A DNA stretch of 36,239 nt from Acidimicrobiia bacterium. Its GTDB lineage: Bacteria > Actinomycetota > Acidimicrobiia > Acidimicrobiales > Aldehydirespiratoraceae. The notes beneath the pieces were generated by a model. The model worked only from the letters and a program-made list of their open reading frames with translations. It ran no database searches and had not been told where the DNA came from. The stretch is from the NCBI GenBank assembly GCA_024421085.1, contig JAHQYN010000023.1:1-36239 (forward strand), in the 5' to 3' direction. A program made the position numbers and the translations under genes. Positions 27,024 to 35,218 of the stretch are shown in pieces (the first letter of the stretch is position 1; each line of letters opens with the position of its first letter).

Positions 27024-27719
27024 GTGACAGAATCCACGGACGGCGAAGCGATTCCCGGGCCGAACGAACCTAAGAGAGCGAATCCGCGACGAGTCGACTC
27101 GACCGGCGAACTGCTGCTGCCGCTGCTCGCCACAGACACCGGACCCGCCCGCGAATGGGCCGACGCGGCACAGACCGACCGAGTGGCACCCCCACACGAA
27201 CTGGCCGAGGGTGACGCCCACCTCAAGGTCACCCGAACCTTCTGCTTCGCGGACCTCAGCGGATTCACCGCATTCACACGCAACAACGGCCCGCACGCCG
27301 CTGTCGGCCAACTCGGGCAGTTCCGGCGGATCGCCCGCAACGTCGCAGCCAAGCGCGGTGTACGAGTAGCCAAATGGCTCGGTGACGGGGTCATGCTCGT
27401 GGGTACCGAGGTGCCACCCACGATCGCCTTGGGCGCGCACCTAGTCCATGCCTTCTCCGACAGCGAGATCCAGGTCCGCGTCGGAATCGCCACCGGCATC
27501 GCCCTGCTATTCGAGGGAGACGACTACATCGGCGAGCCGGTCAATCTTGCTGCCAAACTCTGTGCCGCAGCACACCCCGACGAGATCCTGGCAGTCGCTG
27601 AACCCGCCGATCTGCCGGAGTGGGTCATCAGCGAGGACAACGTGACCATCCGCATCAAGGGCGTGGGAGCGATCGGAGGCGTGCGCCGACTCAGAGTCAA
27701 CCTCCCTGAGCGACCATGA
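27024..27719 (+). CDS. Class III adenylate/guanylate cyclase-domain protein
   Basis: FCFADLSGFTAFTRNNG, RVAKWLGDGVMLVG, VRVGIATGIALLFEGDDYIGEPVNLAAKLC. Confidence 0.85.
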   Translation: MTESTDGEAIPGPNEPKRANPRRVDSTGELLLPLLATDTGPAREWADAAQTDRVAPPHELAEGDAHLKVTRTFCFADLSGFTAFTRNNGPHAAVGQLGQFRRIARNVAAKRGVRVAKWLGDGVMLVGTEVPPTIALGAHLVHAFSDSEIQVRVGIATGIALLFEGDDYIGEPVNLAAKLCAAAHPDEILAVAEPADLPEWVISEDNVTIRIKGVGAIGGVRRLRVNLPERP

Positions 27720-27738
27720 ACCGAACCGGCACCGGGCC

Positions 27739-29247
27739 GTGAAGAAGACACGGACACTGTCGATCCTCGCCGGTGTGCTCATCGCCGCCGGGCTCCCTCC
27801 CTGGGGTTGGTGGCCGCTCACAATCGCCGGGTTGGCGCTGTGGTTCTCGCTGCTCGACCGGTTGACCCCCCACGGCCGATTCGGGCGCTCGCTGCTCGTC
27901 GGTGCAGCCTGGTTCTTCCCGAGCACCGTGTGGATGGCAGACTTGACGCCCATCGGCTGGCCGTTGGCAGCGGCCGCGTTCAGCGTCATGACCGCCCTGG
28001 TCGGGTGGATCACACCGAGCGACCGCGGTTAACGCGCCGCCGTCGCGTTGCCCGAGCTGATCCGCTGGAACTGGCCGTTCGGCGGAGTCCCCATCTCAAC
28101 GCTCGCCATGGCAGGCGTCGCAACTCCGCTCGCCGCCTCGGTCAGGCTGTTCGGATCGCCGATCCTGGTGGTGTTGATGGCTCTCGCCGGGGTGATCCTC
28201 GCAGACCTGGTGAGCCGCCGCAGGGCCGGCCTCGGAGCCGTGGCCATGCTCGTCGCGATGCCCCTGGCGGGACTGCTGCCCCTCGTCGCCACAGACGAGG
28301 GTGACAGCATCCGGGTTGCGGTCGTGCAGGGCGGCGGACCGCAGAACACTCGGGCTGACCTGTGCGAGAACCGACAGGTGTTCGAACGGCACATGGCCGC
28401 CAGCCGGCTCATCGACGAACCCGTGGATCTCGTGCTGTGGCCCGAGGACGTCGTGCATCCCGTCGTCGACGCCACGACCTCAGAGCCCTGTCCCGAGCCG
28501 CTGCTGCGGCGCAGCGAAGCGGTGACCCGGGTCTCACAGTTGGCCGACGACCTCGACGCCGTGCTGGTCACGGGCTGGTTCGAGACGAGCGCCGACCGCA
28601 CCGCCAACCTGAACTACTCGATCGTCTCCGATTCGAACGGAACAACCCGGGACCGCTACGACAAGGTCCAGTTGGTGCCCTTCGGTGAGTTCGTACCGCT
28701 CCGCGGCTTCATTGAGCGGTTCAGCAGCGAGCTTCCCGGCCGCGACGCCAGAGCCGGAACGGATCCGGCGGTCGTCGACAGCGAACTCGGGCCCCTCGGT
28801 GTCGCCATCTCCTGGGAGGTCTTCTTCGACCACCGTGCCCGCGACGCGATCGGCAACGGCGGTGCCGTCCTGCTCAACCCCACCAACGGTTCGAGCTATT
28901 GGCTCACGATCGTGCAGAGCCAGCAGATCGCCTCGAGCCGACTTCGTGCGCTCGAGACGGACCGGTGGGTTCTGCAGGCAGCACCGACCGGCTTCTCCGC
29001 CATCGTCGACCCGTCCGGTGAGGTGGTCGCCCGCAGCGGAGTCAGCGAACAGAAGGTCCTGATCGAGACGATCGAACTGCGCGGGGGCCGCACCCCCGCA
29101 GTGGTGCTCGGATCGTGGCCGGTGCTCGTTGGTTCGGCGGCGATTCTGCTGTTCGCCCACCTCGACTCGCTGCGCCAGACGGTCGCCCGCCGTTCGCGGG
29201 CCCGCCAACAAGCCCACCAACGCGCCCACCGACGCGCCCGCCAGTGA
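27739..29247 (+). pseudogene. lnt: Apolipoprotein N-acyltransferase homolog interrupted by an in-frame TAA
   Basis: ILAGVLIAAGLPPWGWWPLTIAGLALWFSLLDR...GWITPSDRG*RAAVALPELIRWNWPFGGVPISTLAMAG...VLWPEDVV...YDKVQLVPFGEFVPLR...NPTNGSSYWLT; TAA at 28030..28032, same frame on both sides. Confidence 0.82.
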
Positions 29248-29326
29248 AAGCAGCCTTGGCATCGAACTCCTCGAGCGCTCTCGCGCCGCAGACAAGCCCG
29301 CCGACGCAACCGCCAGCAACAAAGCT

Positions 29327-29436
29327 CCCAGAACACCCGAAACGGACGATCCTACGAGACACCGAGAGGAACCGCCGAAGCAGGCCAGCGTCCTTCCACC
29401 CAGAACACCCGAAACGGACAATCCTACGAGACACCG
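29327..29436. repeat. Two 38-bp direct repeats, period 72 bp
   Basis: CCCAGAACACCCGAAACGGACRATCCTACGAGACACCG at 29327..29364 and 29399..29436 (one mismatch). Confidence 0.9.
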
Positions 29437-29601
29437 CACCGGGGCCAGCCACGCAACCGCCAGTGACAGGGCGCTCCGAGGCCCCTACGGGTGTGCCGTC
29501 GGGGCCGCCGAATCGTGCGGCCGGTCACGCGGGGTAGGGAAAAGGCGAATACTTGGGCATTATTCGGGGTCCGAATATCGTCCGCGGAAGTGTTTTGACC
29601 C

Positions 29602-30963
29602 ATGCCTACGGCGCAGAATCCGAGTGGCCGCGCCCTTCGCATCGCACTGTTGACCTATCGCGGAAAGCCCCATGTGGGAGGACAGGGCGTCTATGTCCGC
29701 CACCTGAGCAAAGCCCTCGTTGACCTCGGACACCACGTCGAGGTGCTCGGCGGCCCCCCCTATCCCGTCCTCGACGGACGCGTCCCGCTCATCGAGTTGC
29801 CCAGCCTCGACATCTGGAGCGACCCGCACCCCATGCGCAAGCCGCGGGTCTGGGAGTGGAAGGACTGGACCGACCTCGCCGAGCACGTCTCCTTCGGCAC
29901 CGGCAACTTCTCTGAACCCATGGCTTTCAGCCTGCGGGCATGGCGCCATCTCCGGCACCGCCGCGACGAGTTCGACCTCATCCACGACAACCAGACACTG
30001 GGCTGGGGCCTGCTCAAGCTGCAGCAGGAGGGCTGGCCGATCCTCGAGACGATCCACCACCCGATCACCGTCGACCGCAAGCTCGAGCTTGAGCACGCCC
30101 GCAGCGCCTGGGAGAGGCTCGGAAAGCGGCGCTGGTACTCGTTCACCAAGATGCAGCGCAGAGTCGCCCGACGCATGCCCCGGCTGATGACCGTGTCGGA
30201 GTCGTCGAAGAGCGACATCAGCGCCGACTACGGCATCGACCCGGAGCGACTGCACGTAGTGCCCGTCGGAGTCGACCCGGACCTGTTCTTACCCGTGAGC
30301 GGGGTCCAGCGCCGTGAAGGCCACCTGGTCACCACAGCATCAGCCGACGTGGCCATGAAGGGGCTCCGCTTCCTCCTTGAGGCGGTCGCCAAGCTGCGCA
30401 CCGAACGGCACATCGAACTGACCATCATCGGCAAGCGCCGGCCCGACAGCCACGCCAGCACGGTTATGACCCAACTCGGGCTCGACGACTGCGTCGAGTT
30501 CGTGTCTGGCGTGGCCGACTCCCGCATCGTCGAGCTCTACAGCGAAGCCGAACTGGCCATCGTGCCCTCGCTGTATGAAGGCTTCTCCCTGCCGGCCATC
30601 GAGGCGATGTCGTGCGGAGTTCCACTCGTGGCCACGACCGGCGGCGCGCTTCCCGAGGTCGCCGGAACCCACAACGAGACCTGTTTCCTCACCGAGCCGG
30701 GCAACAGCGAAGCCCTGGCCTCGACCATCCGCGAAGCCCTAGAGAACCCGGGACTGCGAGCCACCGTCGGTGCCCAGGGGCGGCAGAGGGTCATCGATCA
30801 ATGGTCTTGGCACCACACTGCACAACGCACCGTTGACCAGTACCGCGCCGTGCTCGAAGACCAGGCGCAGGGACGGGGAGCGCAGGGACGGGGAGCGCAG
30901 GGACGGGGAGCGCAGGGCCTCGGAGCGCGGGGACGGGGAGCGCGGGGACGGGGCACAGCCTGA
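29602..30963 (+). CDS. GT4-family glycosyltransferase
   Basis: GGQGVYVRHLSKALVDLGHHVEVLGG; ETIHHPITVDRKLELE; IVPSLYEGFSLPAIEAMSCGVPLVATTGGALPEVAG. Confidence 0.92.
   Translation: MPTAQNPSGRALRIALLTYRGKPHVGGQGVYVRHLSKALVDLGHHVEVLGGPPYPVLDGRVPLIELPSLDIWSDPHPMRKPRVWEWKDWTDLAEHVSFGTGNFSEPMAFSLRAWRHLRHRRDEFDLIHDNQTLGWGLLKLQQEGWPILETIHHPITVDRKLELEHARSAWERLGKRRWYSFTKMQRRVARRMPRLMTVSESSKSDISADYGIDPERLHVVPVGVDPDLFLPVSGVQRREGHLVTTASADVAMKGLRFLLEAVAKLRTERHIELTIIGKRRPDSHASTVMTQLGLDDCVEFVSGVADSRIVELYSEAELAIVPSLYEGFSLPAIEAMSCGVPLVATTGGALPEVAGTHNETCFLTEPGNSEALASTIREALENPGLRATVGAQGRQRVIDQWSWHHTAQRTVDQYRAVLEDQAQGRGAQGRGAQGRGAQGLGARGRGARGRGTA
30865..30954 (+). repeat. Six 15-bp tandem units at the GT4 3' end (pentapeptide AQGRG/ARGRG)
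   Basis: GCGCAGGGACGGGGA x3, then variants; encodes (AQGRG)3-AQGLG-(ARGRG)2. Confidence 0.93.
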
Positions 30964-31832
30964 TGCTGACCGTCGACTACGACCGACTCGAGGTGCGCGC
31001 GGGCGACCGGCTGCTCGACCTCGGCTGCGGTTTCGGGCGCCACACCTATGAGGCGCTGGTTCGAGGGGCTGACGTCGTCAGTTGCGACATGGCACTCGCA
31101 GAGCTCGAGTCCATTCGCAACACCGCACCCCTGCTCAGCGACGACGGCCTATTCGACGCCCGGCTCAGCCACACGGTGGTGCAGGGCGACGGCACCACCC
31201 TGCCGTTCGACGATCACAGCTTCGACAGGGTCATCGCCTCCGAAGTGCTTGAGCATGTGGTTGACGACGGCGCCGCCTTCGTGGAGCTCTGCCGAGTGCT
31301 CAGACCCGGCGGGACTCTGGCGGTCACCGTCCCGGCCTGGCTGCCCGAGAAGATCTGCTGGAAGATCAGCTCCGACTACCACGCCCCCGCAGCAGCAGGC
31401 GGTCATGTCCGCATCTACACGGAGAAGGAGGTGCGCCAGAAACTGCGGGCCGCGGGGTTCTCGCCCACGGTCTCGCACCGTGCGCACGCCCTGCACTCGC
31501 CGTACTGGTGGCTTCGCTGCGCGGTCGGCGTCAACAACGAGATCGACGACAACTTCTCGGTGCGGACCTACCACAAGCTGCTCGAATGGGACATCGTCAA
31601 GGCACCGTGGTTGACTCGTGCAACTGAGAAGATCCTCAACCCGGTGCTCGGCAAGAGCCTCGTCGTCTACGCCGTGGCGCCGGTCACCGCCAGCGTGCCC
31701 GTCGCCGCGGCGAGGCCGACGGCCACAGCACCCCCAGAACCCCCAACACCCCCAGAACCCCCAGTACAACACTCGACCCTCAACAAAGACATGGACAGAG
31801 CCACAAACAGAGAGAGCGCTCGTGCTACCTGA
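30963..31832 (+). CDS. Class I SAM-dependent methyltransferase with Pro-rich C-terminal tail
   Basis: LLDLGCGFGRHTYEAL, FDRVIASEVLEHV, LCRVLRPGGTLAVTVP; tail PPEPPTPPEPP. Confidence 0.92.
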   Translation: MLTVDYDRLEVRAGDRLLDLGCGFGRHTYEALVRGADVVSCDMALAELESIRNTAPLLSDDGLFDARLSHTVVQGDGTTLPFDDHSFDRVIASEVLEHVVDDGAAFVELCRVLRPGGTLAVTVPAWLPEKICWKISSDYHAPAAAGGHVRIYTEKEVRQKLRAAGFSPTVSHRAHALHSPYWWLRCAVGVNNEIDDNFSVRTYHKLLEWDIVKAPWLTRATEKILNPVLGKSLVVYAVAPVTASVPVAAARPTATAPPEPPTPPEPPVQHSTLNKDMDRATNRESARAT

Positions 31833-32892
31833 AATCCGCGGCGTCCTGTCCGCTGACGAGATCCGACAGACCGCTGACCACATCGCGCAGTGGCAGCTTC
31901 CATCCGGCATGATCCCCTGGTTCCCCGGCGGTCACGCGGATCCGTGGAACCATGTGGAAGCGGCGATGGCGCTGGTCATCGGCGGCCACCGAACCGAAGC
32001 TGAGGCCGCCTACCAGTGGCTCGTGGACCAGCAGCGGAGCGACGGATCCTGGCATCAGTACTACCTGGAGCACGAGGTTGCACAGGACAAACTCGACGCC
32101 AACGTCATCGCCTACGCAGCGACCGGGGTATGGCACCACTACCTGCACTTCCGCGACCTCGGCTACCTAGAGACGATGTGGCCGGCGGTCGAGCGGGCCA
32201 TCGACTTCGTGCTCGACCTGCAGCAACCGCGCGGTGAGATCCTCTGGGCCCGCCACCCCGACGGCACACCGTGGCCCTTCGCCCTGCTGACCGGTTCGTC
32301 GTCGATCGCCCACAGCCTGCGCTGTGCCGTCGCCATCGCTGAGGAGCTCCGGCACGAACGTCCCGACTGGGAACTGTCGGTGGCACGACTCGCCTGGGTA
32401 ATCCGCCACCAACGCGACGAGGCGTTCTCGCCCAAGCACCGCTGGGCGATGGACTGGTACTACCCGGTTCTCTCGGGGGTGATCAGCGGCGAGGCAGGGC
32501 GACTCCATCTCGCCGAGCGGTTCGCCACTTTCAACGAGGGCGACGAAGGCATCCGCTGTGTCAGCGACCGTCCCTGGGTCACCACCGCCGAGACCTGCGA
32601 ATGCGCCATCGCCCACCTCGGTGTCGGCGACTACGACACCGCCCTGCGCCTGTTCCGCGCCGCACAGAAGCTCCGCGAACCCGACGGCCGCTACATCACC
32701 GGCATGGTCCACTCCGAACTGACGATGTTCCCGCCCGGTGAACGGTCCACCTACTCAGCTGCGGCCGTTCTGCTGGCCGCGGAGGCGATCGAAGGCTCGA
32801 GCCCGGCCGCGAAGCTGTTCTCAGACCACCGGTTCCTGCCTCCGATCATCGACATCGACCCGGCCGACTCCAGCGTGGCCAACCCCAGCTGA
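31822..32892 (+). CDS. Prenyltransferase/squalene-cyclase-like alpha/alpha-barrel protein
   Basis: GTG at 31822; LPSGMIPWFPGGHADPWNHVEAAMALVIGGHRTEAEAAYQWLVDQQRSDGSWHQYYLE, repeats reminiscent of squalene-hopene-cyclase/prenyltransferase folds. Confidence 0.65.
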   Translation: MLPEIRGVLSADEIRQTADHIAQWQLPSGMIPWFPGGHADPWNHVEAAMALVIGGHRTEAEAAYQWLVDQQRSDGSWHQYYLEHEVAQDKLDANVIAYAATGVWHHYLHFRDLGYLETMWPAVERAIDFVLDLQQPRGEILWARHPDGTPWPFALLTGSSSIAHSLRCAVAIAEELRHERPDWELSVARLAWVIRHQRDEAFSPKHRWAMDWYYPVLSGVISGEAGRLHLAERFATFNEGDEGIRCVSDRPWVTTAETCECAIAHLGVGDYDTALRLFRAAQKLREPDGRYITGMVHSELTMFPPGERSTYSAAAVLLAAEAIEGSSPAAKLFSDHRFLPPIIDIDPADSSVANPS

Positions 32893-32898
32893 CCGTGG

Positions 32899-33525
32899 CT
32901 AGTCGGGTTTCGTGCGGCGGAGTGCCCGCAGCGAACCGGTGGCGCTGATCTCCTCGAAGGAACCCGAGTCGATTGCTCTGCAATAGATCTCATAGGGCGG
33001 GCGGCCGCCGTCGGCCGGATCACAGAACACATCGTGGATCGACAGCGTGCCGCCGACAACGACGTGGGGTGCCCAGGTCTCGAAGTCGCGGTGCGCCGGC
33101 TCGCGGCCGTGTCCGCCATCAATGAACAGCAGCGCCAACGGCGCAGTCCAGACCGAGCCGACCGTCACCGAGTCGCCGACCACGGCCACCACCGTAGGTT
33201 CTAGGCCGGCATCGTGGATCGTCCGGCGGAAGGTGCCGAGCGTGTCGATCTTGTTGGTGTCGGGATCGACTAGGTCCGGCTCGTGATGCTCCCAACCCGG
33301 CTGGTTCTCCTCGGATCCGCGGTGGTGGTCCAGCGCGAACAGCACCCGGCCCGACAAGCGCGCCGCAGCGCCGAGATAGACGGCGGACTTGCCGCAGTAG
33401 CTCCCCACCTCCAGGAACGGTCCGGTCACGGCGACCGCTGCGGCCGCGTCGTACAGGGCCAGGCCCTCGTCCGGCGGCATGAAACCGCGCGCCGCGCGGG
33501 CGCGGGCCAGCAGTTCAGGGTCCAC
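32899..33525 (-). CDS. Class I SAM methyltransferase (CmcI/TylF-like)
   Basis: GPFLEVGSYCGKSAVYLGAAARLSGRVLFALDHHRGSEENQPGWEHHEPDLVD, LLFIDGGHGREPAHRDFETWAPHVVVGGTLSIHDVF. Confidence 0.82.
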   Translation of the reverse strand: MDPELLARARAARGFMPPDEGLALYDAAAAVAVTGPFLEVGSYCGKSAVYLGAAARLSGRVLFALDHHRGSEENQPGWEHHEPDLVDPDTNKIDTLGTFRRTIHDAGLEPTVVAVVGDSVTVGSVWTAPLALLFIDGGHGREPAHRDFETWAPHVVVGGTLSIHDVFCDPADGGRPPYEIYCRAIDSGSFEEISATGSLRALRRTKPD

Positions 33526-33984
33526 TCAGAGCACCTCGGCGACCGAGTGTTCGCTGTCGTTGGGCCATAACAGACCATCCAAGACCAGGTACTTCGCAAC
33601 CCAGACGATGCCGTAGGCGACCACCGTTCCCGTCAGCAGGACCAGGGTGCGGTCGGTAATCGACCCGAGCACCGCGATGGTGGCGGTCGACAGCACCAGA
33701 CCGACCAGGGCAATTATCCAGAACGGCACGATCTCAGACTTCACGCTGTTGGCCCCGAGTTGTTGCCAGACCCAGTAGCGGCTCAGCAGATAGGCGGGAC
33801 CGGTACTGACCAGCCAAGCCGTCAGGTTGGCGAGCACCGGGTGGAAGTCCAGCACTTCGAGGGCGAACGCCAGCGTGCCGAGCCCGAGCACCACGTTGAC
33901 CGCCGAGACTGCGCAGTAGCGCAGTGCCTTGCTCCAGTGCTCCGCCACGGTTCTGCGGATCACCGCTCGGTTGATGACGGGCAT
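33526..33984 (-). CDS. GtrA-like flippase-family membrane protein
   Basis: 152 aa, four hydrophobic segments; LRYCAVSAVNVVLGLGTLAFALEV...TAWLVSTGPAYLLSRYWVWQ. Confidence 0.85.
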   Translation of the reverse strand: MPVINRAVIRRTVAEHWSKALRYCAVSAVNVVLGLGTLAFALEVLDFHPVLANLTAWLVSTGPAYLLSRYWVWQQLGANSVKSEIVPFWIIALVGLVLSTATIAVLGSITDRTLVLLTGTVVAYGIVWVAKYLVLDGLLWPNDSEHSVAEVL

Positions 33985-34018
33985 GGCTTTGCAGGATACT
34001 CGCCTCGTTTCACTACCG

Positions 34019-34133
34019 TTCGCGCCGATCCCCGCCAGCTGTTCGCGCCGATCCCCGCCGGCCGTTCGCGCCGATCCCCGCCGGCGGTCCGCGCCGATCC
34101 CCGCCGGCCGTTCGCGCCGATTCCCGCCGATAT
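34019..34133. repeat. Five tandem units of 23 bp in a divergent intergenic region
   Basis: TTCGCGCCGATCCCCGCCGGCCG-type units; the core CGCGCCGAT recurs at 34021, 34044, 34067, 34090 and 34113. Confidence 0.93.
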
Positions 34134-34150
34134 CAGAGCAAGATGGGGGC

Positions 34151-35023
34151 ATGCAGGACGACGTCGACGCACTGGTGAAGCTCCTCGACCTCGAGGTGAT
34201 CGAGGTCAACGTCTTTCGGGGCGTGTCGCCAGCCGAGAACCGCCAGCGGATCTTCGGAGGCCAGGTCGCCGGCCAAGCGCTGGTAGCGGCGGCACGAACG
34301 GTCGATCTCGACCGCGGCGTGCATTCGCTGCACGCATACTTTCTGCGGCCGGGCGACCCGACGGTGCCGGTGCTGTATGAGGTTGACCGCATCCGCGACG
34401 GCAGGAGTTTCACGACCCGCCGAGTGGTCGCCATCCAGCACGGGCGGGCGATCTTCAACCTGCAGGCGTCCTTCCAGGTGCTGGAGGACGGGCTCGAATT
34501 CTTCGACTCCATGCCCGATGTGGTGCCCGCTGATTCTTTGCCCACGCGAGCCGAGCGCTATCAGGCCCAGGGCATACCCGACCCGTTCGCCGGTTTCGGC
34601 CGTCCCGTCGACATCCGCTATGTCACCGCCAGCCCGTTCCAACGCACCGATCCGCTCCCGCCGGTGCAACAGGTCTGGTTCCGAGCCGACGGGCACCTTC
34701 CCGACGATCAGGTGCTTCACACCTGCCTGCTGACGTACGCGTCCGACATGACCCTGCTCGACACGACCCTGCTTCCCCACGGAACCAACTCCCATGCCGG
34801 CGACGTCCAGTTGGCGAGCCTGGACCACGCCATGTGGTTCCACGGCGCTTTCCGTGCCGACGAATGGCTGCTGTACGACCAGTACACGCCGGTTTCGACG
34901 GGGGCGCGGGGGCTTGCCAACGGACGGGTGTTCACCCACGACGGCCGCCTGATCGCCAACGTCGTGCAGGAGGGCCTGATCCGCCAAGTGTCTCGCCAAC
35001 CAGCCAAGCGCTCCCGCAGCTGA
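34151..35023 (+). CDS. Acyl-CoA thioesterase II (TesB-like)
   Basis: NRQRIFGGQVAGQALVAAARTV, VHSLHAYFLRPGDPTVPVLYEVDRIRDGRSFTTRRVVAIQHG, HAMWFHGAFRADEWLLYDQ. Confidence 0.93.
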   Translation: MQDDVDALVKLLDLEVIEVNVFRGVSPAENRQRIFGGQVAGQALVAAARTVDLDRGVHSLHAYFLRPGDPTVPVLYEVDRIRDGRSFTTRRVVAIQHGRAIFNLQASFQVLEDGLEFFDSMPDVVPADSLPTRAERYQAQGIPDPFAGFGRPVDIRYVTASPFQRTDPLPPVQQVWFRADGHLPDDQVLHTCLLTYASDMTLLDTTLLPHGTNSHAGDVQLASLDHAMWFHGAFRADEWLLYDQYTPVSTGARGLANGRVFTHDGRLIANVVQEGLIRQVSRQPAKRSRS

Positions 35024-35218
35024 GTATCCAGCGCGGGTAGCGGTTCCTGGTGGGCTCAGTTTGACATTCCGGGTAGGGGTTGTTGGGGGAGGGTTTTGTA
35101 GTTGCCTCCACATCCTACCCCTGCCCAAAGTTGGCCTCGCCAAGCGGCTCCGCATCAAAAGACGCGGGTGGCTTCGTTGGCTAGTCTGTGTTCGGAAACA
35201 GCTTGAGGAAGGTCGGCG

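Noticed and set aside
22816-28032. Alternative genetic code or stop reassignment
   Set aside because: TAA and TGA end many intact genes in the same window, so reassignment of either is not credible.
28534-29439. 301-aa minus-strand ORF
   Set aside because: Mostly antisense to lnt; only the repeat-derived N-terminus is curious and is reported as a repeat finding.
35041-35150. GGGTAGGGG...CCTACCCC inverted repeat before the CDF gene as a metal riboswitch
   Set aside because: Long irregular loop and no recognisable conserved riboswitch core; more likely an incidental or weak terminator stem.
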